Of a stretch of DNA of 64,000 bases, positions 25,607 through 35,259 are shown piece after piece. Below the pieces are notes generated by a model that ran no database searches, had not been told where the DNA came from, and worked only from the letters and a program-made list of their open reading frames with translations. A program made the translations under genes and the position numbers. Source of the stretch: Qaidamihabitans albus (lineage in GTDB: Bacteria; Actinomycetota; Actinomycetes; Mycobacteriales; Pseudonocardiaceae); contig NZ_JAEHOB010000001.1 in assembly GCF_016464705.1 (NCBI RefSeq), forward strand, positions 466,720 to 530,719. The letters run 5' to 3'. Every line of letters begins with the position of its first letter. The stretch's first letter is position 1.

Positions 25607-27010
25607 GTGCCGAGCTTCGTCGCGGTCGACCTCGGCGCCAGCAGCGGGCGGGTCATGCTCGGCCGCGTGGTGGACGGTGCCGTCGACCTCACCGAGGTGC
25701 GCCGGTTCGCGACGGGGCCCCGGGACCGGCCCGGCGGCGGCCTGCGCTGGGACGTCGACGAGATGTACGAGGAGATCCTGGCCGGGCTGCGACAGACCGC
25801 GGCTGCCGGGCCGGTGTCGATCGGCATCGACTCCTGGGCGGTCGACTACGGCCTGATCGGCCCGGACGGCAAGCTCGAAGGGGACGTGCGCTGCTACCGG
25901 GACTCCCGCACCGACGGCATGGCCGAGCGGCTGCGGGAGACCGTGGACGACGAGACGCTCTACCGCGTCACCGGCCTGCAGTACCTGCCGTTCAACACGA
26001 TCTACCAGCTCCTCGCCGAACCATTGGATCGACTTGTCGACAAAACGATGTTGCTGCTGCCGGACCTGCTCGGCTACCGGCTGACCGGGGAGACCGGGGC
26101 CGAGGTGACCAACGCGTCCACCACGGCGCTGCTCGACGCGACGACCCGGCAGTGGTCGGCCGAGCTGGTCGAGCGCGCCGGCCTGCCCGCGAGTCTGCTG
26201 CCCCCGTTGCGGCAACCGGGAGAGCGGATCGGTGCCGGTCCGGAGGGCACGCCGGTGCTGTCCGTCGCCTCGCACGACACCGCGTCCGCCGTGGCGGCGG
26301 TGCCCGCGTCCGGCGACGACTTCGGCTACATCTCCTGCGGCACGTGGTCGCTCGTGGGGCTGGAGCTGCCTGCCCCGGTGCTCACCGAGTCCGCGCGCCG
26401 GGCCAACTTCACCAACGAGGCGGGGATCGACGGCACGGTCCGGTTCCTCCGCAACACGATGGGCCTGTGGCTGCTGAGCGAGTCGCTGCGGGTATGGCGG
26501 GAGCGGGGACTCGACGTTACTCTCGACGGAATGCTCCGAGCGGCCGCACGGGAACCCGCATTCACGTCCATAGTGGATCCAGATGATCCCGCGTTCCTGC
26601 CGCCGGGTGACATGCCGGCACGGATCGCGCGCGCGTGCCGGGAGACCGGCCAGCCGGTGCCGGAGACACCGCCCGCGGTCACGCGCACGATCTTGGAGTC
26701 GCTCGCCGTGGCGCACGCGGCCTCGCTGCGCACGGCCACCCGGCTGGCGGACCGCGAGCTCGACGTCGTGCACGTCGTCGGGGGTGGCTCACGCAACGAG
26801 CTGCTGTGCCGGTTCACCGCCGATGCCTGCGGGCTGCCCGTGCTGGCCGGGCCGGTGGAGGCGAGTGCGCTCGGCAACGTGTTCGTACAGGCCAGGGCGG
26901 CGGGCGTGCTCGCAGCCGGCTCCCCGCTGAGCGCGCCGTTCGCCCGCTACGAGCCGGGCGGCGGCCAGCGGGCGTGGCACTCGGCGGCGCAGCGGGTGGG
27001 GCTCGGATGA
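25607..27010 (+). CDS. rhaB: Rhamnulokinase
   Basis: 467 residues; GTG start two bases after the preceding stop. FGGY carbohydrate kinase that makes L-rhamnulose 1-phosphate. The N-terminal phosphate loop is VAVDLGASSGRVMLG. Substrate motifs include IGIDSWAVDYGLI, and DLLGYRLTGETGAEVTNASTT and SHDTASAVAAVP follow, with the C-terminal ATP site VHVVGGGSRNELLCRFTADACGLPV. The length is normal. The stop overlaps the lutA ATG. Confidence 0.95.
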   Translation: MPSFVAVDLGASSGRVMLGRVVDGAVDLTEVRRFATGPRDRPGGGLRWDVDEMYEEILAGLRQTAAAGPVSIGIDSWAVDYGLIGPDGKLEGDVRCYRDSRTDGMAERLRETVDDETLYRVTGLQYLPFNTIYQLLAEPLDRLVDKTMLLLPDLLGYRLTGETGAEVTNASTTALLDATTRQWSAELVERAGLPASLLPPLRQPGERIGAGPEGTPVLSVASHDTASAVAAVPASGDDFGYISCGTWSLVGLELPAPVLTESARRANFTNEAGIDGTVRFLRNTMGLWLLSESLRVWRERGLDVTLDGMLRAAAREPAFTSIVDPDDPAFLPPGDMPARIARACRETGQPVPETPPAVTRTILESLAVAHAASLRTATRLADRELDVVHVVGGGSRNELLCRFTADACGLPVLAGPVEASALGNVFVQARAAGVLAAGSPLSAPFARYEPGGGQRAWHSAAQRVGLG

Positions 27011-27723
27011 GCGGGCCGCGCGTGGCGCTGTTCGCCACCTGCATCACCGACACGATGTATCCGGAGACGGCGAAGGCCGTGGTCCGGCTGCTGGAGCGGC
27101 TGGGGTGCTCGGTGGACTTCCCGCTGGAGCAGACCTGCTGTGGGCAGATGCACTACAACACCGGCTACTACGACCACGCCCGGCCGCTCGCCCGTGGTTA
27201 CGCGGACACGTTCGCGGGCTACGACCACGTGGTGGTGCCCTCCGGGTCGTGCGCGGGCATGGTGCGGGAGATCCACCCCGATCTGGTCGGTACCAGCCCG
27301 CCGGTCGAGCGCACCTACGAGCTCAGCGAGTTCCTGGTGGACGTGCTGGGCGTGACCGACGTCGGCGCCTACTTCCCGCACCGGGTCACCTACCACCCGA
27401 CGTGCCATTCGCTGCGGATGCTCGGAGTCGGCGACCGCCCGCTCACGCTGCTGCGCGCCGTGCGCGGGCTGGACCTGGTCGAGCTGCCGCAGGCCGACCA
27501 GTGCTGCGGGTTCGGCGGCACCTTCGCGCTGAAGAACGCGGAGACGTCGACGGCGATGCTCGCGGACAAGATGCACTGCGTGCGGGACACCGGAGCGCAG
27601 GTGCTCACCGCGGGCGACAACTCGTGCTTGATGCACATCGGCGGCGGGCTCTCGCGGCTGCGTGCCGGAGTGCGCAGCGTGCACCTCGCGGAGATCCTGG
27701 CGAGTACACAGGAGGACACATGA
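27007..27723 (+). CDS. lutA: Lactate utilization protein LutA (Fe-S oxidoreductase)
   Basis: 238 residues, ATGA overlap with rhaB. Two CCG domains: EQTCCGQMHYNTGY with VPSGSCAGMVR, and TYHPTCHSLRML with ADQCCGFGGTFALKN, which bind the Fe-S or heterodisulfide-type cluster. It is one of three subunits of the LutABC (LldEFG) L-lactate dehydrogenase, which feeds electrons to the respiratory chain. Being in the rhamnose operon, it consumes L-lactate from RhaEW. Confidence 0.94.
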   Translation: MSGPRVALFATCITDTMYPETAKAVVRLLERLGCSVDFPLEQTCCGQMHYNTGYYDHARPLARGYADTFAGYDHVVVPSGSCAGMVREIHPDLVGTSPPVERTYELSEFLVDVLGVTDVGAYFPHRVTYHPTCHSLRMLGVGDRPLTLLRAVRGLDLVELPQADQCCGFGGTFALKNAETSTAMLADKMHCVRDTGAQVLTAGDNSCLMHIGGGLSRLRAGVRSVHLAEILASTQEDT

Positions 27724-27793
27724 GCCATGCTTGTGGGTTCGGGCTCGTGATGGCCGACCGGGTGCGGGTGTCCCGCAACAAACAGGAGGAGCC

Positions 27794-29218
27794 GTGGCCC
27801 GCAACCCGGTGACCTGGCTCGGGAGCCCGACGTTCCCGAAGGCGGCACACGCCGCGCTCGCCGACACACAGCTGCGGCAGAACCTGCGCAAGGCGACCAC
27901 GACCATCCGGGGCAAACGGGCCGGTGTCGTCGCGGAGCTCGACGACTGGGAACGGCTGCGCCACGCGGGCGAGTCGATCAAGGACGACGTGCTCGCGAAC
28001 CTGGACACCTATCTGCTGCGGCTGGAGGAGTCGGTGACCGCGCGGGGCGGGGTCGTGCACTGGGCACGCGACGCCGAGGAGGCGAACCGGATCGTGCTCG
28101 ACCTCGCGCGTGCCGAGGGCGCCGACGAGGTGGTGAAGGTCAAGTCGATGGCCACCGCCGAGACCGGCCTGAACGAGGCGCTGGAGGCGGGCGGCGTGCG
28201 GCCGGTCGAGACCGACCTCGCCGAGCTGATCGTCCAGCTGGGACACGACCGTCCCTCGCACATCCTGGTGCCCGCGATCCACCGCAACCGGGCGGAGATC
28301 CGGGACGTGTTCCGCCGCGAGATGGCCGACGCCCCGGCCTCGGACGAGCCGCGTGACCTGGCGGAGGCCGCGAGGCGGCACCTGCGGCGCAAGTTCCTTT
28401 CGGCGAAGGTGGCGATCTCCGGGGCGAACTTCGCGGTCGCCGACACCGGCTCGATCGTCGTGGTCGAGTCGGAGGGCAACGGCCGCATGTGCCTGACGCT
28501 GCCCGATACGCTGATCACGGTGATGGGCATCGAGAAGCTGGTGCCCACCTGGGCCGACCTCGAGGTGTTCCTCCAGTTGCTGCCGCGCTCGTCGACGGCG
28601 GAGCGGATGAACCCCTACACGTCCGTGTGGTCCGGGGTGACGCCGGGAGACGGGCCGCAGAAGTTCCACCTGGTGCTGCTGGACAACGGGCGCACGGCGA
28701 CGCTGGCCGACACCGTCGGGCGGCAGGCGCTGCGCTGCATCCGGTGCTCGGCCTGTCTCAACGTGTGCCCGGTGTACGAGCGCACGGGCGGGCAGGCGTA
28801 CGGATCGGTGTACCCGGGGCCGATCGGGGCGATCCTCGCGCCGCAGCTGGTGAACGACCCGGACGACGAGCAGGCCGCGTCGCTGCCGTACGCGTCGTCG
28901 CTGTGCGGCGCGTGCTACGAGGTGTGCCCGGTGCGGATCAACATCCCCGAGGTGCTGACGCACCTGCGCTCGGAGGTGGTGCAGGCCAAGGGAAAGCGCA
29001 CGCCCGAGGCGCTCGCGATGGCCGCCGCGGCGTGGATGTTCGGCGACCCGAAGCGGTACGAGGCGGCGCAGCGGGCCGGTTCGCTCACCCGGTTCCTGGC
29101 ACGGGACGGCAAGATCTCGCACCTGCCATGGCCTGGTTCGAAGTGGACGTCCTCGCGGGACCTGCCCGCGGTGCCGAAGGAGTCCTTCCGTGCTTGGTGG
29201 AGGCGCAACCGTGGCTGA
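27794..29218 (+). CDS. lutB: Lactate utilization protein LutB (iron-sulfur subunit)
   Basis: 474 residues; GTG behind AGGAGGA. LUD domain in the N-terminal 300 residues (VKVKSMATAETGLNEALE, GANFAVADTGSIVVVESEGNGRM), then two 4Fe-4S sites: CIRCSACLNVCPVY and CGACYEVCPVRINIP. Electron-transfer subunit of LutABC. A 70-bp gap after lutA holds only the ribosome site. The stop lies inside the start of lutC (eight-base overlap). Confidence 0.95.
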   Translation: MARNPVTWLGSPTFPKAAHAALADTQLRQNLRKATTTIRGKRAGVVAELDDWERLRHAGESIKDDVLANLDTYLLRLEESVTARGGVVHWARDAEEANRIVLDLARAEGADEVVKVKSMATAETGLNEALEAGGVRPVETDLAELIVQLGHDRPSHILVPAIHRNRAEIRDVFRREMADAPASDEPRDLAEAARRHLRRKFLSAKVAISGANFAVADTGSIVVVESEGNGRMCLTLPDTLITVMGIEKLVPTWADLEVFLQLLPRSSTAERMNPYTSVWSGVTPGDGPQKFHLVLLDNGRTATLADTVGRQALRCIRCSACLNVCPVYERTGGQAYGSVYPGPIGAILAPQLVNDPDDEQAASLPYASSLCGACYEVCPVRINIPEVLTHLRSEVVQAKGKRTPEALAMAAAAWMFGDPKRYEAAQRAGSLTRFLARDGKISHLPWPGSKWTSSRDLPAVPKESFRAWWRRNRG

Positions 29219-29828
29219 CGCGCGTAGCGAGATCCTGAGCCGCGTGCGTGGCGCGCTGGCCGACCGCCCGTCGCCTGCTCCGGTCGTGCGGGACTACGAG
29301 CGCACTCGCGTGGTGGACGATCCGCTCGGCCTGCTGGCGGAGCGCGTCGCCGACTACCAGGCGGTCGTGCACCGGGTGCCGACGGCGGAGTTGCCCGCGC
29401 GCATCGGCGAGTGCCTGCTCGCGCGCGGCGCCTCGACGGTGGCGGTTCCCGCCGACGTGCCGCAGCCGTGGCGGGTGCCGGGCGTGAACTGGCTGCCGGA
29501 CGAGCCACCGGTGCCGCTCACGGAGCTGGACGGCGTGGACGGTGTGCTCACCGGCTGCGCGGTCGCGATCGCGGAGACCGGCACGATCGTGCTCGACGCC
29601 GGGGCCGCGCAGGGCCGCCGCATGCTCAGCCTGGTGCCGGACTACCACCTGTGCGTGGTGCGGGCGGAACAGGTGGCGGTGAGTGTGCCGGAGGCGCTGG
29701 CGCGGCTCGACCCGGTGCGCCCGCTGACGTTCATCAGCGGCCCCTCGGCGACCAGCGACATCGAACTCGACCGCGTCGAGGGCGTGCACGGCCCCCGCAC
29801 CCTGGAAGTCCTCCTCGTGAGTGCGTAG
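29211..29828 (+). CDS. lutC: Lactate utilization protein LutC
   Basis: 205 residues, GTG start overlapping lutB. LUD/YkgG domain: VDGVLTGCAVAIAETGTIVLDAGAAQGRR and LVPDYHLCVVRAEQV are the family's hallmark. Third subunit of the L-lactate oxidising complex and last gene of the operon. Its TAG stop and last codons (LVSA) lie in a 46-bp dispersed palindrome, which probably also terminates the 15.5-kb transcript. Confidence 0.93.
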   Translation: MADARSEILSRVRGALADRPSPAPVVRDYERTRVVDDPLGLLAERVADYQAVVHRVPTAELPARIGECLLARGASTVAVPADVPQPWRVPGVNWLPDEPPVPLTELDGVDGVLTGCAVAIAETGTIVLDAGAAQGRRMLSLVPDYHLCVVRAEQVAVSVPEALARLDPVRPLTFISGPSATSDIELDRVEGVHGPRTLEVLLVSA

Positions 29829-29859
29829 ACGAGTTCTAACTCGTGTGCGCACTCACGAG
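29814..29859. repeat. 46-bp dispersed palindrome, copy 5
   Basis: Centre CGAGTTCTAACTCG, the reverse orientation of copies 1, 2 and 4. It overlaps the last 15 bases of lutC, including its TAG stop (29826-29828). A candidate terminator of the rhamnose-lactate operon. Confidence 0.9.
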
Positions 29860-29912
29860 CGTCGGGCGCTGCCCGGGTGGTCGGCTTGCGTGCTGGGCCC
29901 CAGACTGGACCG

Positions 29913-32162
29913 ATGGACCGGCGCGTGCGGATGGAGGTCCGGGTCGACGGTGTCGTGCAGGGTGTCGGCTTCCGGCCGTTCGTCCATGCGCTCGCGCGCG
30001 AGCTGGCTCTCACCGGGCACGTCGGCAACGACTCCGCGGGCGTGTTCATCGAGGCCGAGGGCCCGCCGGAGGCGACGGCCCGGTTTCTCGACGCGCTGAA
30101 GACGGACGCCCCGCCGCTCGCGGTGGTCGACCGGCTCGACGTCCGGGAGGTGCCCGCCACCGGGGCCGACGGCTTCGAGATCGTGCCGAGCCCGCCGGGC
30201 GGCACGGCCCGCACGCTGGTCTCCGCCGACAGCGCCACCTGCGCCGACTGTCTCCGCGAGCTCGCCGACCCGGCCGACCGGCGGTACCGCTACCCGTTCG
30301 TCAACTGCACCAACTGCGGGCCACGGTTCACCATCGTCCGCGGCGTGCCCTACGACCGGCCGCGCACGACGATGTCTGGCTTCCCGATGTGCGCGGAGTG
30401 CGCGCGCGAGTACGCCGATCCGGCCGACCGGCGCTTCCATGCCCAGCCGGTCTGCTGCCCCGCGTGCGGTCCCGGGCTCCGCCTCGGCGACGCCCGCGGC
30501 GACGGCGCGCTGCGCGAGGCGGTGCGCCTGCTCGGTGCGGGCGGGGTGGTGGCGATCAAGGGTCTCGGCGGCTACCACCTGGCCGTGGACGCCACCAGCG
30601 ACTCCGCCGCGGAAACGCTGCGCGGGCGCAAGCACCGCGAGGACAAGCCGTTCGCCGTGATGGTGCCCGACCTGGCCGCCGCGCGAGAGCTGTGCGAGGT
30701 GGACGACGTCGCGGAGCGGCTGCTGAGCGGCAGGCGCAGGCCGATCGTGCTGCTGCCACGCAGGCCCGCCGCCAGGGTCGGCCGCGCCGTCGCGCCGGGC
30801 AACCGCAGCCTCGGCCTGCTGCTGCCGTACACGCCGCTGCACCACCTGCTGCTCGCCGACTTCGCCCGGCCCGTGGTGCTGACCAGCGCGAACGTCTCCG
30901 ACGAGCCGATCGTCTACCGCGACGACGACGCCCGCGACCGGCTCTCCGGCATCGCCGACGCGTTCCTCGGCCACGACCGGCCGATCCACGTCCGTACCGA
31001 CGACTCCGTCGCCCGCCCGTTCCGGGGCGGGGCGCAACTGCAACGGCGCTCCCGTGGCTACGCACCGGAGCCCGTCGTGGTCGGCGAGGACTTCCCCCGG
31101 CACGTGCTGGCCTGCGGCGCCGAGCTGAAGAACACGTTCTGCCTCGCCAAGGGCAGGCACGCGTTCCTCTCCCACCACATCGGAGACCTGGAGAACTACG
31201 AGACGCTGCGCTCCTTCACCGAGGGTATCGAGCACTTCTGCAGGCTCTTCGACGTCGTGCCGGAGATCCTGGCCCACGACCTGCACCCCGAGTACCTGTC
31301 CACCAAGTACGCGCTCGACCGGTCCGAGTCCGGCGGCGTGGAGCTGGTCGGCGTGCAGCACCACCACGCGCACATCGCGTCCTGCCTCGCGGACAACGGG
31401 GAGAGCGGCCCGGTGCTCGGTGTCGCCTTCGACGGCACCGGCTACGGCACCGACCACACGATCTGGGGTGGCGAGTTCCTGCTCGCCGATCTCACCGGGT
31501 TCCGGCGGCTCGGCCACCTGGCGCCGGTGCCGATGCCCGGCGGCGCGACCGCGATCAGGCAGCCGTGGCGGATGGCCGCGGCCTATCTGGGCGCCGGGAA
31601 CGGCGACCTCGATATCGCCCACCGCCACGAGCCCGGCTGGGCCGCGGTGCTCTCGATGGCGCGCTCCGGCGTGAACGCCCCCGCCACGTCCAGCGCGGGC
31701 AGGCTGTTCGACGCGGTCGCGGCGCTGCTCGGGGTCCGCGACACGATCAACTACGAGGGGCAGGCGGCGATCGAGCTGGAACAGCTCGCCGACCCGGCCG
31801 GGCGCGGCGCCTACCGTGCGGCGGTCGAGGGCACCGAACCCGCCACGGTGTCCGGGCACGACCTGTTCCGGTCCGCCGCGGAGGATCTGCGCGCGGGCGT
31901 CGCTCCGGCCACGATCGCGGCCCGGTTCCACAACGGCGTCGCCGAGACGATCGGGCGCGTGTGCGCACGCCTGCGCGAAACGACCGGTGTCGGCACGGTC
32001 GCGCTCTCCGGCGGCGTCTTCCAGAACCTGCTGCTACTGGAGCGGACGGTCCGCTCGCTGGAGGGCAAGGGATTCCGCGTACTCACCCACGCCCGCGTGC
32101 CGGCCAACGACGGCGGCGTCAGCCTCGGCCAGGCCGTCGTCGCCGCCGCCCGGTGCCGTTGA
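29913..32162 (+). CDS. hypF: Carbamoyltransferase HypF
   Basis: 749 residues, full length. HypF uses carbamoyl phosphate and ATP to put a carbamoyl group on HypE, the source of CN ligands of [NiFe]-hydrogenase. Domains in order: acylphosphatase (VQGVGFRPFVHALA, residues about 10-24); two zinc motifs (CADCLRE, CTNCGPRF, CAECAREY, CPACGPG, about 105-190); a YrdC domain (GGVVAIKGLGGYHLAVDA, KHREDKPFAVM); and the Kae1/NodU-like end (QHHHAHIASCLAD, VAFDGTGYGTD, LSGGVFQNLLLLER). ATG 29913 is used; 29931 is possible. No hypABCDE or hydrogenase gene is in the window, so the partner genes lie elsewhere or are lost. Confidence 0.95.
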   Translation: MDRRVRMEVRVDGVVQGVGFRPFVHALARELALTGHVGNDSAGVFIEAEGPPEATARFLDALKTDAPPLAVVDRLDVREVPATGADGFEIVPSPPGGTARTLVSADSATCADCLRELADPADRRYRYPFVNCTNCGPRFTIVRGVPYDRPRTTMSGFPMCAECAREYADPADRRFHAQPVCCPACGPGLRLGDARGDGALREAVRLLGAGGVVAIKGLGGYHLAVDATSDSAAETLRGRKHREDKPFAVMVPDLAAARELCEVDDVAERLLSGRRRPIVLLPRRPAARVGRAVAPGNRSLGLLLPYTPLHHLLLADFARPVVLTSANVSDEPIVYRDDDARDRLSGIADAFLGHDRPIHVRTDDSVARPFRGGAQLQRRSRGYAPEPVVVGEDFPRHVLACGAELKNTFCLAKGRHAFLSHHIGDLENYETLRSFTEGIEHFCRLFDVVPEILAHDLHPEYLSTKYALDRSESGGVELVGVQHHHAHIASCLADNGESGPVLGVAFDGTGYGTDHTIWGGEFLLADLTGFRRLGHLAPVPMPGGATAIRQPWRMAAAYLGAGNGDLDIAHRHEPGWAAVLSMARSGVNAPATSSAGRLFDAVAALLGVRDTINYEGQAAIELEQLADPAGRGAYRAAVEGTEPATVSGHDLFRSAAEDLRAGVAPATIAARFHNGVAETIGRVCARLRETTGVGTVALSGGVFQNLLLLERTVRSLEGKGFRVLTHARVPANDGGVSLGQAVVAAARCR

Positions 32163-32280
32163 CCCGCGTGTCCGCCGTCCATGAACGCGTGTCCGCGGTT
32201 CCCGCACGGGCGGGTGTACAGCGAACGCGGACACGTGTGCGCAGCTAGCGGACACGTGTGCGCAGGGCGCGGACACGGTG
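32163..32280. repeat. Cluster of GTGTCCGC/GCGGACAC inverted repeats
   Basis: The 118-bp gap between the convergent hypF and GGDEF-EAL genes is filled by two forward copies of CGCGTGTCCGC (32165, 32187) and three reversed copies of GCGGACACG (near 32228, 32248 and 32269), two of them extended to GCGGACACGTGTGCGCA. Forward and reversed copies can pair in several alternative hairpins, so it may be a bidirectional terminator. It is unrelated to the 46-bp palindromes. Confidence 0.75.
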
Positions 32281-35055
32281 TCACTGGCGGGGCAGGTGCG
32301 GGAAGACGTGCTCGGCGGCGGCCGGCTTGCCGAAGTGGTAACCCTGCGCCTGGTCACACTCCAGCCGCCGCAGGGTCTCGGCCTGGTGCGCGCTCTCCGC
32401 ACCTTCCGCGATGACGGTGAGCCCGACCGCGTGCGCCATCGCCACGATGCTCGCGATGATCGCCTCGGCGTCTTTCGACTGCTCGCGCGGCTCGCCGAGC
32501 CCTGCCACGAACGACTGGTCCGCCTTCAGCGTGTCCAGCGGCAGCTTCCGCAGCTGCGCCAGCGACGAGTAGCCGGTGCCGAAGTCGTCGATGGCCAGCC
32601 GCACACCGAGCCCGCGCAACGCCGTGAGCACCTCGGCGGCCGCGGCGGGTTCGCGCATCAGCGCGCTTTCGGTGATCTCCAGGCACAGCGCCTCCGGCGG
32701 CAGCCCGGCCGCACGCAGCGCGTCGTGCACGGCGGGCACCAGTGCGGCGTTGTCGAGCTGGCGCGCGGACAGGTTCACGGTGAGCTGCGTCCGCAGACCG
32801 TGCTGCCTGCGCCTGGCGGCGACCTCCCGCGTCGCCGTCCGCAGCATGTGGTCGCCGATGAGGTTGATCAGGTCGCTCTCCTCCGCGAGCGGGATGAACT
32901 CGCTCGGCGAGATCGCGCCGTGCACGGGGTGCGTCCAGCGCAGCAGCGCCTCCACGGCGACCGGATCGCCGGTGTCGAGATCCACGATGGGCTGGTAGGC
33001 CAGCCACAGCTGGCCGTTCCCGACCGCGTCGCGCAGGTCCTGCTCCAGCCGCAGTTGCCGCTGCACGCGCTCGCGCAGCTCCACGTCGAAGAACTCGTAG
33101 CGTCCCCGGCCGCGGGTCTTCGCCTCGTACATCGCCACGTCGGCGTCGCGGATCAGGTCCTCGGCCGTGCGCTCGTCACCGGGTTCGGCCGTGACGACGC
33201 CGATGCTCGCGTCGATGTGCAGGTGCCTGCCCTCGACGGTGATCGGCTCGGTGAGGGCGTTGCGGAGGTGCTCGATCAGCGCCGCGATCTCGCCTGATTC
33301 CGCGACATCGAGCGTCACCACCGCGAACTCGTCCCCACCGAGCCTGCCGACGACATCCCGGCGGCGCACGTTGCCGTACAGCCGTTCGGCCGCGATCCGC
33401 AGCACCTGGTCGCCGACGCTGTGGCCGAGGGAGTCGTTGATGACCTTGAACTTGTCCAGGTCGATGAACAGGACGCAGGCGGTCGCCGTGCGGTCCGCGG
33501 CCCCCAACGCCGCTGTCAGCCGTTCCAGCACGAGCGTGCGGTTGGCCAGCCCGGTGAGCGGATCGTGCGTGGCGTCGTGTTCGAGCCGCTCCCCGATCGC
33601 CCGGCGCTCGGTGATGTCGGTGAACGACGTGACGACTGCGGCGGGCGGCCGCGCGCCGGGATCGAGCGGACGGCAGCTCAGTGACAACCAGACGTCGCGG
33701 CCGTCCGGGCGCTGCGCGCGCAGCACGTACCCGTTGCACGGCAGGCCGGTGCGCCGGGTCCGCGCCGACGGGTACTCCGATTCGGCGATCGGCTCCCCCG
33801 CCTCGTCGTAGAGCGGGAACATCGCCGTCGGCTTGCCGATCATCCGGTGTCGCGGCAGGCCGAGGATGCGCGCGGCGGCGGGGTTGGCCGACTCGACGAG
33901 CCCGCCGGCGCCGACCACGACCACGCCCTCGTCGAGCGCGGCGACGACGGTGCTGAACCGCTGCTCCGCCTGGCGCCGCGCGGTCTCGTCCGAGCACACG
34001 AGGACGTAACCGGAGTTCATCGCCGACGCCGACACCCGGATCGCGAGGGCGGTGCCGTTCGCCCGGCGGTGGGTGGCCGCGACGACGCCGCCCGTGCGCA
34101 GGATCCGTTCCGGATCGAGCGGCGCGCCGACGAGGTCCTCGACCTTGCGGCCGACCGCCGCCGCGGCGGCATGGCCGTACACGGCCTCGGCGGCGGGGTT
34201 CCAGCTGGTCACCACGCCGTCCGCAGTGGTGGCGATGATCGCGTCGCTGACGTGCGAGACGAGTGCCGCCTGGTAGTGCAGCGCGGCCTCGGCCTGCTTC
34301 TGCGTGGTGATGTCGCGCATGATCACCTGGAACGCCGGGCGTCCTTCCCAGGTGGTGCGCACCGAGACGGACTCGACGACCATCGTGTCGCCGTCGAGGC
34401 GCTTGAGCATCACCTCGGTGGGCTCCGAGGTCGAGCCGGGCGTGGTGAGCGCGTCGATCCGATGCAGCATGTCCGGCACCGAGTACGGATCGACGAAGTC
34501 GGTGATCGGCCTGCCCAGCATCTCGGCCTCCGACCGGGCCGCGGAGAACCGGACGGCCGCCGGGTTGGCGTAGACCACCCTGCCGTTCTCGTGGACGCAG
34601 ATGGCGTCGGGGCTGAGTTCGACCAGGAGCCGGTACCGGTCGGCGAGGTCGGCGAGTGCCTGCCGGTCGCCGTGTCGCTCAGTCACGTCTGCGGCGATCC
34701 CTAGCAGGCCGCCGGCGTCGTCGCCGCCGAAACTGCGGGCGCGAAACCGGATCCATCGCGTACCGCCTTCTGGCGTCTCGTGACACTGTTCAAGGTCGAA
34801 ATCCTGCCACACTCGCGCCGTTCGCGCTGCTGTGAGCAGGGGCTCGATCAGCCGGAGGAGCCCCTCGCGCACGTCCCGCTCGGGATGTTCGGGGACGCCG
34901 AGCACCGCCGCGAGGCCCGGGGTCCAGGTAACGGAGCGGCTGTCGAGGTCGACACACCACAGGACCGCCGAGTCGACCGAGAGCGCCAGGTCCACGGCGA
35001 GCTCGGGCCGGAGCCGCTTACCGAGGGGCAGCTCGCTGTAGTCGTGCGCCTCCAT
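32281..35055 (-). CDS. PAS-GGDEF-EAL cyclic-di-GMP signalling protein
   Basis: 924 residues. No membrane helix is seen; the N-terminal half holds about four PAS modules (residues roughly 20-125, 135-260, 265-370, 375-495; for example YRLLVELSPDAICVHENGRVVYANPAAV and SHVSDAIIATTADGVVTSWNPAAE). The GGDEF cyclase domain (about 505-665) has an intact RLGGDEFAV and an RRRD inhibitory I-site five residues before it. The EAL domain (about 675-920) has intact EALLRW, LEITESALM and DDFGTGYSSL. Both synthesis and breakdown of c-di-GMP therefore look possible, tuned by PAS ligands. The gene is monocistronic. Confidence 0.94.
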   Translation of the reverse strand: MEAHDYSELPLGKRLRPELAVDLALSVDSAVLWCVDLDSRSVTWTPGLAAVLGVPEHPERDVREGLLRLIEPLLTAARTARVWQDFDLEQCHETPEGGTRWIRFRARSFGGDDAGGLLGIAADVTERHGDRQALADLADRYRLLVELSPDAICVHENGRVVYANPAAVRFSAARSEAEMLGRPITDFVDPYSVPDMLHRIDALTTPGSTSEPTEVMLKRLDGDTMVVESVSVRTTWEGRPAFQVIMRDITTQKQAEAALHYQAALVSHVSDAIIATTADGVVTSWNPAAEAVYGHAAAAAVGRKVEDLVGAPLDPERILRTGGVVAATHRRANGTALAIRVSASAMNSGYVLVCSDETARRQAEQRFSTVVAALDEGVVVVGAGGLVESANPAAARILGLPRHRMIGKPTAMFPLYDEAGEPIAESEYPSARTRRTGLPCNGYVLRAQRPDGRDVWLSLSCRPLDPGARPPAAVVTSFTDITERRAIGERLEHDATHDPLTGLANRTLVLERLTAALGAADRTATACVLFIDLDKFKVINDSLGHSVGDQVLRIAAERLYGNVRRRDVVGRLGGDEFAVVTLDVAESGEIAALIEHLRNALTEPITVEGRHLHIDASIGVVTAEPGDERTAEDLIRDADVAMYEAKTRGRGRYEFFDVELRERVQRQLRLEQDLRDAVGNGQLWLAYQPIVDLDTGDPVAVEALLRWTHPVHGAISPSEFIPLAEESDLINLIGDHMLRTATREVAARRRQHGLRTQLTVNLSARQLDNAALVPAVHDALRAAGLPPEALCLEITESALMREPAAAAEVLTALRGLGVRLAIDDFGTGYSSLAQLRKLPLDTLKADQSFVAGLGEPREQSKDAEAIIASIVAMAHAVGLTVIAEGAESAHQAETLRRLECDQAQGYHFGKPAAAEHVFPHLPRQ

Positions 35056-35259
35056 GTTGCGTCCATCCGCGTGGTGGTGTGTGGATTTCGATTACAGCAC
35101 GAGATGGCCGCTGGGCGAACCGGGAGAAATCAGACTCGAGTTCACCACTCTGGCATCCCAGGTGCGTCGATTAATCGTCATCACAGTAGGCGGCCTTTCC
35201 GAATGGACGGCGTCGTCCGGCCGCCGGTCTGGGAATCCGAACGGAAAGTGAGGGCGAGC

